DNA of 5,038 bases, taken from UBA961 sp041191145 (GTDB lineage: Bacteria > Bacteroidota > Ignavibacteria > Kapaibacteriales > UBA961). Position numbers and translations under genes: made by a program. The DNA lies in NCBI GenBank assembly GCA_041191145.1, contig JBEEPK010000103.1, forward strand, positions 1 through 5,038, given 5' to 3'. A model generated the notes under the pieces. That model was given only the letters and a program-made list of their open reading frames with translations, made no database searches and had not been told where the DNA came from. Below are positions 1 through 5,038 of this stretch, piece after piece. Position 1 is the first letter of the stretch. Each line of letters starts with the position of its first letter.

Positions 1-1
1 A

Positions 2-193
2 GAACAATCAGTGACATTAAATTTGATCGACATGCTTGGCAGAGTTGTTCAAACCAGCGGTTCTATCAAAATTGCTCAAGGTATGAATAGCTATGCATTG
101 CAAAATGCAGGCTTGAATCCAGGAGCATATAGACTCACTTTGACCGGTTCAAATGGCTCCATGCGCTCAATTCCGGTAATGATCAATAGATAA
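2..193 (+). CDS. C-terminal tail of a T9SS-secreted protein (5' truncated)
   Basis: Only the last 63 codons are present, and the frame is open to the left edge, so the gene starts outside the window; the GTG at 11 is an internal Val codon rather than a start. The visible part is a type A T9SS C-terminal sorting domain: a beta strand followed by the D-x-LGR motif (DMLGR), a G-x-Y turn (NPGAYRLTL) and a final basic strand ending in Arg (IPVMINR). In this family the domain directs a Sec-exported protein through the type IX system to the cell surface, where it is normally removed and the protein anchored or released. What the cargo does cannot be told from the tail. The same D-LGR, G-x-Y and final IP-hydrophobic-Arg pattern closes the next gene, so the two use the same export route. 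The stop codon is followed 19 bases later by a strong terminator. Confidence 0.85.
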   Translation, partial: EQSVTLNLIDMLGRVVQTSGSIKIAQGMNSYALQNAGLNPGAYRLTLTGSNGSMRSIPVMINR

Positions 194-212
194 TCATAAC
201 CAGATTATATTC

Positions 213-250
213 AATGGGATTGCATATGGTTTGCAATCCCATTTTTTTTT
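213..250 (+). terminator. Rho-independent terminator after the first T9SS gene
   Basis: A perfect 12-bp stem (aatgggattgca, 213-224, with tgcaatcccatt, 232-243) encloses a 7-base loop and runs into nine consecutive T residues (242-250). It lies 19 bases after the stop codon and separates the first T9SS gene from the next one. Confidence 0.92.
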
Positions 251-283
251 ATAGTTTGTGGCCGTTCTTACCCCTATTTATTT

Positions 284-288
284 GGAGA
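284..288 (+). promoter_or_regulatory. Shine-Dalgarno-like site for the 721-aa protein
   Basis: GGAGA sits four bases before the ATG at 293. It is a clearer purine-rich site than those before the other starts in this window (nuoE has none recognisable) and supports that ATG as the start. The spacing is slightly short. Confidence 0.5.
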
Positions 289-292
289 TTTT

Positions 293-2458
293 ATGAATCG
301 TGTGTGTACTCATGTAATATTCATTCTCTTCTTTGGCTTGGGATTCAGTGTTAATCTCACTGCTCAGCAACCAATCAAGAGAGTATTGCTTGAACAATAT
401 ACCGGCGCATGGTGTGGATGGTGTGTTGATGGTAGTGTTGTGATGGACGAACTCATCAAGGAATTCCCGGATCAAGTGATTGGTGTCAAAGTACATCAAG
501 GCGATGATATGGAAATCGAAAATGTATTCGATTCACTAAAGTCAATGGTTCCATTTTATCCAAGTGGAAGCGTCGATCGCATGGTATTTCCGGGTGAAGC
601 AACCGTGGGAACAGGTCGTGACAAATGGCGTGAGTATGTACTCAAGCAAATGACCAAAGGAAGTGATATCGATATTAAAGTCGTAAATGTATCGTATGAC
701 AAAGCAACAAGAATCATGAAAGCAGATGTGGAAGCCACATTCGTAAAATCAATGAGTGGGGATTTACGCTTGAATCTCATGGTTATTGAAGATGATGTGA
801 CAGGCGAAGGTCAAGGATATGATCAAAGTAATTATATCAGCGGCAATGCAACATTCAAAGGACATCCCTATTATGACAAACCTGCGGTTATCAAAGGATA
901 TAATCATCGATCAGTCGTGAGAGCATATCCAGCTGGAGTCTGGGGAGTAAAGAATAGCATTCCTGCCATTACCAGCACTGGTGAAAAATATACAGCATCA
1001 TTTACTTATACTGTCCCTGAAGAATACAATGCGGGAAATATACTTTTGATCGGAGCTGTTCAAAAGCATGGCGCGAATGCCAATGCAAGAGAGATTTTGA
1101 ATGCACATCAAGTTGGACTCTTGAAATCACCAGCAAACATGGAAACAAAAATTGATAATCAATTTCAAACAGCCAATCCTGATGGGAATGGTAATGCAAG
1201 TATTTCCATAAAGAACAATAATACAACCCCCGTACAAGTATCCTATGAAATTGACGAAGCTGCCTCCATCATCCCACAAGGTTGGAATGCAAGTGTATCA
1301 AAATCTCAAGAGAACATTGAACCTGGTACATCCAGCAATATCTCTGTAATTCTCAAGAGCTCCGATGTTCCTGGTTTTGCAAAGATTGTTGTGAATGCAG
1401 TGGTTTCAGGCGAAAATGTATTCACAAAATCAGTCAAAGCAAAAGTGTATGCATTGTCACCATCCATAAAGCATGTGGTCTATGGAGCACATCCAAGAAT
1501 GAATGCACTTTATATGCAAGATCTTGAAGCAATGCGTCCAAAATCAACAGCAATGATTCCAATGGATGCTGATGTCTTGGCAGGATATCCACCTCAAACA
1601 TTTGATATGGCTATTATTTCAGTGGATAATGAAAATGCAGGTATGATTGCAAATAATTCGGAATTTCTCAATAGCATCGGTACAATGTTGCAAAATGGAA
1701 AGAAAGTCTTTATCGCATCCGAACAAGAGCTCTCATCCATCATGAAATCAAATAATGAATCGATCAAAACATTGCTCGATCAAACTTTGGGAATTTCCGT
1801 AAAATCCGGATCGCCCGTCAAGAGATTTGAACAAGACAAAAATTCGGGTGATATTCTCATGGCTTATCCCGTTCAAATCAAAGGTAAAGCCGGCGATTAT
1901 ATCAGCCGTGACATCAATGTTACATTGAATGAATACTTTGAGGATCCTGCCCTTACACCATTTACACGATTCACTGATGTATTCTCCATCAAACAAGGTA
2001 GTAGTGCAATTCCGGTATTCACTTATGATGCAGAACCATCAGACATCGGAGCAATTCGTTGGGAAAATGGATCATCCAGATTGGTGATTTTTGGCTTCGG
2101 ACTTGATGGATTGAGTAATCAAAACAAAAAATCTCAAATCATGTCGAGAACATATGATTGGCTTCTGCTTGGTGCATCTTCAGTAAATGAACAAAATGAA
2201 TCTTCAAATAGAGTCATGCCAAATCCGGCATCCGACATGGCTTTTGTGGAATTCAATTCTGAATCTTCAATGCCTGTCACCATTTCAGTAATGGATGCAC
2301 TAGGAAGAACCATGACTTCATTCATCAAATCAGATATTTCAGCCGGAAAACAAAGTGCGGTGATTTCAACAGGACAATTTCCAATCGGACAATATCAAAT
2401 TAAAATTGATGGCGCTTCAAAGCAGTCAATCATGATTCCATTGGTTATCATTCGATAA
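293..2458 (+). CDS. Exported Omp28/thioredoxin-like protein with T9SS type A sorting domain
   Basis: Predicted secreted or surface protein of 721 residues. Residues 1-24 form a signal peptide (basic start, hydrophobic core FILFFGLGF, likely cleavage after LTA). Residues 28-120 resemble the thioredoxin-like N-terminus of Omp28-related outer membrane proteins, with LLEQYTGAWCGWC at 32-44; Cys41 and Cys44 form a CxxC that could be redox-active. Residues 120-280 look beta-rich and fit the rest of an Omp28-type module; 285-385 look like an Ig-like or adhesion-type beta domain. Residues 393-630 appear to be an alpha/beta region (HVVYGAH, FDMAIISVDN, GKKVFIASEQE, SRLVIFGFG), perhaps a glutamine-amidotransferase-like fold; this is inference. 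From about 640 there is a type A T9SS C-terminal domain: MPNPASD, DALGR, GQYQIKI and a terminal Arg. The gene stands alone between two terminators. Substrate and exact role are unknown; the family name and export route are much surer than any enzymatic role. Confidence 0.85.
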   Translation: MNRVCTHVIFILFFGLGFSVNLTAQQPIKRVLLEQYTGAWCGWCVDGSVVMDELIKEFPDQVIGVKVHQGDDMEIENVFDSLKSMVPFYPSGSVDRMVFPGEATVGTGRDKWREYVLKQMTKGSDIDIKVVNVSYDKATRIMKADVEATFVKSMSGDLRLNLMVIEDDVTGEGQGYDQSNYISGNATFKGHPYYDKPAVIKGYNHRSVVRAYPAGVWGVKNSIPAITSTGEKYTASFTYTVPEEYNAGNILLIGAVQKHGANANAREILNAHQVGLLKSPANMETKIDNQFQTANPDGNGNASISIKNNNTTPVQVSYEIDEAASIIPQGWNASVSKSQENIEPGTSSNISVILKSSDVPGFAKIVVNAVVSGENVFTKSVKAKVYALSPSIKHVVYGAHPRMNALYMQDLEAMRPKSTAMIPMDADVLAGYPPQTFDMAIISVDNENAGMIANNSEFLNSIGTMLQNGKKVFIASEQELSSIMKSNNESIKTLLDQTLGISVKSGSPVKRFEQDKNSGDILMAYPVQIKGKAGDYISRDINVTLNEYFEDPALTPFTRFTDVFSIKQGSSAIPVFTYDAEPSDIGAIRWENGSSRLVIFGFGLDGLSNQNKKSQIMSRTYDWLLLGASSVNEQNESSNRVMPNPASDMAFVEFNSESSMPVTISVMDALGRTMTSFIKSDISAGKQSAVISTGQFPIGQYQIKIDGASKQSIMIPLVIIR

Positions 2459-2476
2459 AATTGCCATCTTCTATAG

Positions 2477-2514
2477 AAGCCGTCATATTACCCAATATGA
2501 CGGCTTTCTTGTTT
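2477..2514 (+). terminator. Rho-independent terminator after the Omp28-like gene
   Basis: A perfect 13-bp stem (aagccgtcatatt, 2477-2489, with aatatgacggctt, 2494-2506) closes a 4-base accc loop. A T-rich stretch (tttcttgtttt) follows from 2505. It starts 18 bases after the stop codon and insulates the secreted-protein gene from the nuoE unit. Confidence 0.92.
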
Positions 2515-2552
2515 TGGGTGAATTCTGTCCTAAAAAAGTGCCCGATGTTTTG

Positions 2553-2560
2553 TATTTTTG
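2553..2560 (+). promoter_or_regulatory. Candidate Bacteroidetes-type promoter (-7 element) for nuoE
   Basis: TATTTTTG matches the TAnnTTTG -7 consensus used by the primary sigma factor of Bacteroidetes. It lies 37 bases before the nuoE ATG and just after the preceding terminator, where a promoter for the nuoE-rhomboid-zapA unit is expected. No clear TTG-type -33 element stands at the usual distance, so the call rests on the -7 match and position. Confidence 0.5.
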
Positions 2561-2597
2561 CCAAAACTGAACATCTTAGAATAAACTAGAAAACCGT

Positions 2598-3077
2598 ATG
2601 TCACAAGAGATTGCATTTACACACGAAGAGCTTGCCGAGATTGAAAGGCTAAAAGCTCAATATCCGGAATCCAAGGCGGCAATCATGCCTGTGCTTTGGA
2701 TGGCCCAGAAAAAATTTGGGTGGTTGTCCGAGGATGTCATGCGTATGGTCGGTGATGTCATGAATCTTCCTTTTGCGCATGTGAAAGGAGTGGCCACATT
2801 TTATACCATGTATTTCAAAAAGCCCATGGGCAAATTTCATGTACAGGTTTGCACCAATGTCTCTTGCATGCTCAGAGGCGGTGAGGAAATCTATCATGAA
2901 TTATGTGATAAATATGGTATCGGCCACAATGAAAGAACAGAAGACGGCAAGATTTCTCTAGAAGAAGTGGAGTGCATGGGGGCATGTGGTGGCGCGCCCA
3001 TGATTGCAATCAATGAAGATTATCATGAAAATGTCACAATGACTGATGTTGAACGATTGATCGCAGGTCTTTCATAA
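2598..3077 (+). CDS. nuoE: NADH-quinone oxidoreductase subunit E (24 kDa, [2Fe-2S])
   Basis: A 159-residue protein of typical bacterial NuoE length. NuoE sits in the peripheral arm of respiratory complex I beside NuoF and carries the N1a [2Fe-2S] cluster near the FMN site where NADH is oxidised. The N-terminal helical part (about 8-75) contains the family pattern MPVLWMAQKKFGWLS and a GVATFYTMY stretch at 64-72. The thioredoxin-like C-terminal part supplies all four expected cluster ligands: Cys85 and Cys90 (CTNVSC, C-x4-C), then Cys126 and Cys130 (CMGAC, C-x3-C), followed by GGAPMI. The fold is complete, so the protein should be functional. No Shine-Dalgarno site is seen before the ATG, which is common in Bacteroidetes. 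The gene is not followed by nuoF; a rhomboid-like gene starts two bases after its stop. The same family includes HoxE/HndA hydrogenase subunits, but no hydrogenase gene is visible here. Confidence 0.93.
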   Translation: MSQEIAFTHEELAEIERLKAQYPESKAAIMPVLWMAQKKFGWLSEDVMRMVGDVMNLPFAHVKGVATFYTMYFKKPMGKFHVQVCTNVSCMLRGGEEIYHELCDKYGIGHNERTEDGKISLEEVECMGACGGAPMIAINEDYHENVTMTDVERLIAGLS

Positions 3078-3079
3078 AC

Positions 3080-3943
3080 ATGATTGCAAAGAGTACACAT
3101 ACATCATTTAAAATGGTGCATGTTCTCTCTGTAATGACTCTGTTCTTTATCGTTCAAATCATTGCGAGTGATCTTGCTTACCAATGTACACTCATTCCCG
3201 ACAAAGTTGTTGAGGGAAATGAGTGGTGGCGTGTATTGACTCATGTCTTTGCAATTGATTCACCTTGGCTAGCTTTTCTTGGATTACCGATCTATTATTG
3301 GTTGGGGAAAGAAACCGAACATTTGACCCATGACGGTGTTTTTCCTATCGGTTTCTTGATCGGTGCGATCATCACCGGGCTTGTCTATGCAGTAATGCCT
3401 GTTGAATGTCCTCCGCTTGGTGCAGGACTTTATGGCATGTTATATAGCGCATCTTTGGCGATGACCATGGTGAGATCACCAGCCATATCTGTACCGGCAC
3501 TTGCGAAATTGCGCATATCCATCATTTCAACATTGACCATCGGTTTTGGATTTGTCTTTCTTGGAATGTCGATGTTCATCGGCGATATGATGTATATGTA
3601 CAGTTATTCTTTACAATCCGGCTCAGGTATCATGATTGGGTTATTGACCGGTTTGATATGGTCGCATATTCGATTGGCTGGAAAGGAAACTGAAGTACCA
3701 AAACATGATTTCCCAACTTATGTTCCAATTGCAACGCAACCAATAAGAAAAGATGAAAGAACTTTGATCAATATCATGGTTGAGCAAAGGGAAGTGATTC
3801 AAGAATCACATCTCATAGAGGAAGATCCTGATGATGAAACTATCCTCAATGTTATTTTGGAGAAGATACATGATCAGCAATTCGATAGTTTGACCGAGGG
3901 TGAGAAAGCATTCTTAGAACGCTATTCTCGATCATTGAAATAA
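3080..3943 (+). CDS. Rhomboid-like membrane protein, probably non-catalytic, with DUF6576-like tail
   Basis: Inner-membrane protein of 287 residues with about six hydrophobic segments (roughly 12-31, 60-76, 87-107, 113-131, 146-168, 179-197) and a cytoplasmic-type charged tail. The rhomboid fold is suggested by EWWRVLTHVF at 48-57, which matches the family's G-x-W-W-R-L-x-T-x-x-F motif, and by GAGLYGMLYS at 114-123 in the place where active rhomboids have G-x-S-G. The nucleophile serine is absent there, and the last helix (SGSGIMIGLLTG, 180-191) lacks the catalytic His. It is therefore more likely a pseudo-rhomboid than an intramembrane serine protease. The C-terminal 30 residues (ILEKIHDQQFDSLTEGEKAF and onward) match the short tail, DUF6576, found on many Bacteroidetes rhomboids. 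It begins two bases after nuoE and ends 19 bases before zapA, so it is probably co-transcribed with both. An alternative start at Met12 (3113) is possible. The partner or substrate is unknown. Confidence 0.75.
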   Translation: MIAKSTHTSFKMVHVLSVMTLFFIVQIIASDLAYQCTLIPDKVVEGNEWWRVLTHVFAIDSPWLAFLGLPIYYWLGKETEHLTHDGVFPIGFLIGAIITGLVYAVMPVECPPLGAGLYGMLYSASLAMTMVRSPAISVPALAKLRISIISTLTIGFGFVFLGMSMFIGDMMYMYSYSLQSGSGIMIGLLTGLIWSHIRLAGKETEVPKHDFPTYVPIATQPIRKDERTLINIMVEQREVIQESHLIEEDPDDETILNVILEKIHDQQFDSLTEGEKAFLERYSRSLK

Positions 3944-3962
3944 TTGCATTAAGAGTTTGAAC

Positions 3963-4244
3963 ATGTCAACACAAGTAAAGGTCACCATTGGTGGCAAGGA
4001 ATTCACTTTGAGGGGCGATGATGAGCAAAAGCTTGTCCGAGCAGCCAAAGAAGTGGATGATCAAATTCGTGCTTTACAATCAGGCATGATGGATCAATCA
4101 ACACAAATGCAGGCTATTGTAGCAGCATTGAATCTTGCTGAACAAAAGATTTCTGCGGAAGAAACACTTGAAAAAGAATCATTATTACTTTCATCTGAAT
4201 TGGAGAATATGACAACATTTCTCCGAGAGCAATTGAAAAAGTAA
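3963..4244 (+). CDS. zapA: Cell division protein ZapA
   Basis: A small protein of 93 residues, normal for the family, which binds FtsZ, bundles its filaments and stabilises the division ring at mid-cell. The N-terminal globular part carries the family signature: VKVTIGGKEFTLRGDDEQKLVRAAKEV in outline, a two-strand hairpin followed by a helix that starts the D-x-Q-x-R-A-L pattern. From about residue 45 the protein is one long helix rich in Ala, Glu, Leu and Gln, the dimer/tetramer coiled coil. The ATG at 3963 was chosen over the in-frame TTG at 3957: it is a better start codon, and AAGAG at 3951-3955 lies seven bases ahead of it. It is the third gene of the nuoE unit. The order zapA, then a structured RNA region, then rny is discussed under the following features. 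Confidence 0.88.
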   Translation: MSTQVKVTIGGKEFTLRGDDEQKLVRAAKEVDDQIRALQSGMMDQSTQMQAIVAALNLAEQKISAEETLEKESLLLSSELENMTTFLREQLKK

Positions 4245-4258
4245 TGACAAAGACAAAA

Positions 4259-4510
4259 CCGCTTCATACTTTTTTGTCACACGTCATAATAAAGAACTTA
4301 TAAATCAAATCATAGGGAATCAGGCTCTTGATATAAATTACAGGCCTCAACGGGAAACCGTAATCTTCGCGTTCCTGTGGAATGCACCATGAAGATTCAG
4401 TGGACGTAAAATATATGAAGGATGATACCCACCGTGTGTGAAGAGAGTTCTTTCATCTCGTCTTCGGCAATGTATCATTAGATACTGTGAAAGTATGAAG
4501 CGGCATTTTT
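4259..4510 (+). ncRNA. Candidate structured ncRNA, possibly 6S RNA (ssrS-like)
   Basis: The sequence shows a perfect 14-bp inverted repeat, ccgcttcatacttt (4259-4272) with aaagtatgaagcgg (4490-4503), enclosing about 217 nt and followed by c-a-TTTTT. Inside are a hairpin with a 7-bp outer stem (4362-4368 with 4391-4397) stacked on a 7-bp inner stem (4369-4375 with 4379-4385, one GU pair); a second long hairpin (4421-4428 with 4472-4479, plus inner pairs 4440-4444 with 4461-4465); and a small acgg-GAAA-ccgt tetraloop (4350-4361). A long AT-rich, largely unpaired strand (4273-4339) follows the 5' arm. A closing helix, a big bubble and distal hairpins fit 6S RNA, which binds RNA polymerase, and ssrS follows zapA in gammaproteobacteria. 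The fold is more branched and a little longer than classic 6S, and no diagnostic sequence was recognised. No tmRNA, RNase P or SRP RNA core motif was seen. Being a structured RNA is surer than being 6S; + strand is chosen from the T-run and gene direction. Confidence 0.55.
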
Positions 4511-4539
4511 AACAATGAGAATCAAAATAGATCGGAAGA

Positions 4540-4553
4540 GATGCAATTGCATC
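4540..4553. repeat. 14-base perfect palindrome upstream of rny
   Basis: gatgcaattgcatc reads the same on both strands. It lies 54 bases before the rny start and after the T-run of the RNA candidate. It could be a dimeric regulator's operator or part of the leader fold; with no loop it would form only a poor hairpin. Function unknown. Confidence 0.35.
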
Positions 4554-4567
4554 AAATCCATTTTCAA

Positions 4568-4579
4568 ATGCTTCGGCAT
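4568..4579 (+). promoter_or_regulatory. UUCG-capped hairpin in the rny leader
   Basis: atgc-TTCG-gcat forms a 4-bp stem closed by the exceptionally stable c(UUCG)g tetraloop, 28 bases before the rny ATG. Outer bases caa (4565-4567) and ttg (4583-4585) can add three pairs across a gaa bulge. There is no following T-run, so it is not a terminator; it may affect mRNA stability or access to the start. Confidence 0.35.
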
Positions 4580-4607
4580 GAATTGATAGATAAAGGTTTA
4601 GAATATC

Positions 4608-5038
4608 ATGGATCAAATAAACATCATTGCTCTCAGTATCGTTGGCTTCGTGGTCGGCTTTGTACTCGCATATTTTGTGGGTAACAGAGTCGCCAAAACG
4701 AAGATCGAAGAAGCTGAAGGAAGAAAAAAACTCATCATCGAAGAAGCAGGTAAAGAAGCTTCTGCTTTGAAGAAAGAAAAGCTTCTGGAAGTAAAAGAAG
4801 AATGGCATAAAAGCAGACAAGAGTTTGAAGCAGAAACTCAAGACAGACGCAAGCAGATCAAGCAACTCGAGAATCAATTGTCTCAACGCGAAGAAGCAAT
4901 TGAAAATAAGCTTGAACTGATAACAAGAAAAGAAAAAAATATTCAACAAGCAGAACAAACATTCTCCGACCGAGAAGAAGATGTTCGAAAAAAAGAACAA
5001 TCATCCAAAGACAAAGCAAAAAAGATTGATTCATTGCT
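4608..5038 (+). CDS. rny: Ribonuclease Y, N-terminal part (3' truncated by window end)
   Basis: The first 143 codons of RNase Y, the membrane-anchored endoribonuclease that starts bulk mRNA decay in many bacteria lacking RNase E. Residues 4-25 form one membrane helix (INIIALSIVGFVVGFVLAYF), followed by a highly charged coiled coil to the window edge with typical family wording: KIEEAEGRKKLIIEEAGKEA, then KKEKLLEVKEEWHKSRQEFE, then RRKQIKQLENQLSQREEAIE. The KH RNA-binding domain and the catalytic HD domain of the full protein (about 500 residues) lie outside the window, so activity cannot be judged. The ATG is fixed by an in-frame TAG at 4599-4601; AAAGG at 4592-4596 is a possible, rather distant ribosome site. 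It follows the RNA candidate, in the same direction as zapA. The long open frame on the opposite strand here is an artefact of the Lys/Glu-rich coding sequence. Confidence 0.93.
   Translation, partial: MDQINIIALSIVGFVVGFVLAYFVGNRVAKTKIEEAEGRKKLIIEEAGKEASALKKEKLLEVKEEWHKSRQEFEAETQDRRKQIKQLENQLSQREEAIENKLELITRKEKNIQQAEQTFSDREEDVRKKEQSSKDKAKKIDSL

Larger units (their letters stand above)
4245..4607. other. 363-base non-coding gap between zapA and rny
   Basis: No plausible protein-coding gene was found in this stretch. It holds a candidate structured RNA of about 245 nt (4259-4503), a T-run after it (4506-4510), a 14-base perfect palindrome (4540-4553) and a small UUCG-capped hairpin (4568-4579) in the leader of rny. 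No strong promoter was recognised for either the RNA or rny. The RNA may be transcribed from the zapA operon and processed, or have a promoter overlapping the end of zapA. Confidence 0.7.

Noticed and set aside
250..258. tatagtttg as a promoter for the 721-aa gene
   Set aside because: Spacing is off by one from TAnnTTTG in either alignment and it overlaps the terminator T-run; too weak to call.
278..2328. Several 64-82 residue frames on the - strand within the 721-aa gene
   Set aside because: They lie opposite a well-supported long gene, show no recognisable domains and have no start signals; they are shadows.
2649..2897. 82-residue frame on the - strand within nuoE
   Set aside because: It lies opposite the conserved cluster-binding NuoE sequence and has no domain of its own.
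3957..3962. TTG at 3957 as the zapA start
   Set aside because: The ATG six bases later is a stronger start codon with a better-placed AAGAG and gives the usual ZapA length.
4311..4361. Cobalamin-riboswitch-like string (atagggaatc followed by acgggaaaccgtaatc)
   Set aside because: Only short resemblance to the GGGAA part; no GCCACTG core or B12 box is present, and the downstream gene is RNase Y rather than a cobalamin gene.
4259..4510. tmRNA, RNase P RNA or SRP RNA as the identity of the structured RNA
   Set aside because: No tRNA-like TPsiC/CCA end, no GAGGAAAGTCC-type RNase P core and no GGAAGCAGC-type SRP loop was seen.
4509..5000. 163-residue open frame on the - strand opposite rny
   Set aside because: It is a Phe/Ser/Leu-rich antisense reading of the Lys/Glu-rich RNase Y coiled coil; the + strand protein is clearly the real gene.
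1..5038. CRISPR array, insertion sequence, phage or toxin-antitoxin system
   Set aside because: No repeat-spacer pattern, transposase, integrase, tRNA-end repeat or small toxin pair was found on either strand.

Overview
The window looks like a chromosomal segment from a moderately AT-rich member of the Bacteroidota or the wider FCB group (Ignavibacteria/Kapabacteria-type lineages are possible). The evidence is: two adjacent proteins ending in type IX secretion (T9SS) type A sorting domains; a rhomboid-like protein with a C-terminal tail typical of Bacteroidetes-type rhomboids; a match to the Bacteroidetes TAnnTTTG promoter element ahead of nuoE; and a zapA / RNase Y neighbourhood. Nothing in the sequence fixes the genus. 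All supported genes are on the + strand.

Bases 1-2514 form a secreted-protein region. It opens with the tail of a T9SS cargo protein (to 193), closed by a strong hairpin terminator (213-250). A 721-residue exported protein follows (293-2458). It has a signal peptide, an Omp28/thioredoxin-like N-terminus with a CGWC motif, a long middle region, and its own T9SS C-terminal domain. A second perfect-stem terminator (2477-2514) ends this unit.

Bases 2545-5038 form a housekeeping unit. A candidate promoter (2553-2560) precedes nuoE (complex I 24 kDa [2Fe-2S] subunit), here without nuoF directly beside it. Two bases later comes a six-helix rhomboid-like membrane protein that appears to lack the catalytic Ser/His dyad. 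Nineteen bases further is zapA (FtsZ-ring accessory protein). The tight spacing suggests co-transcription of these three. The window ends inside rny (RNase Y; membrane anchor and coiled coil only).

The most interesting part is the 363-base gap between zapA and rny. It carries a perfect 14-bp inverted repeat (4259-4272 with 4490-4503) enclosing about 217 nt that contain at least two further long hairpins, and is followed by a T-run. This is the layout of a structured non-coding RNA of about 245 nt. Its place directly after zapA recalls 6S RNA (ssrS), which follows zapA in gammaproteobacteria. The 6S assignment is inference: the fold seen is more branched than classic 6S, and no diagnostic 6S sequence was recognised.
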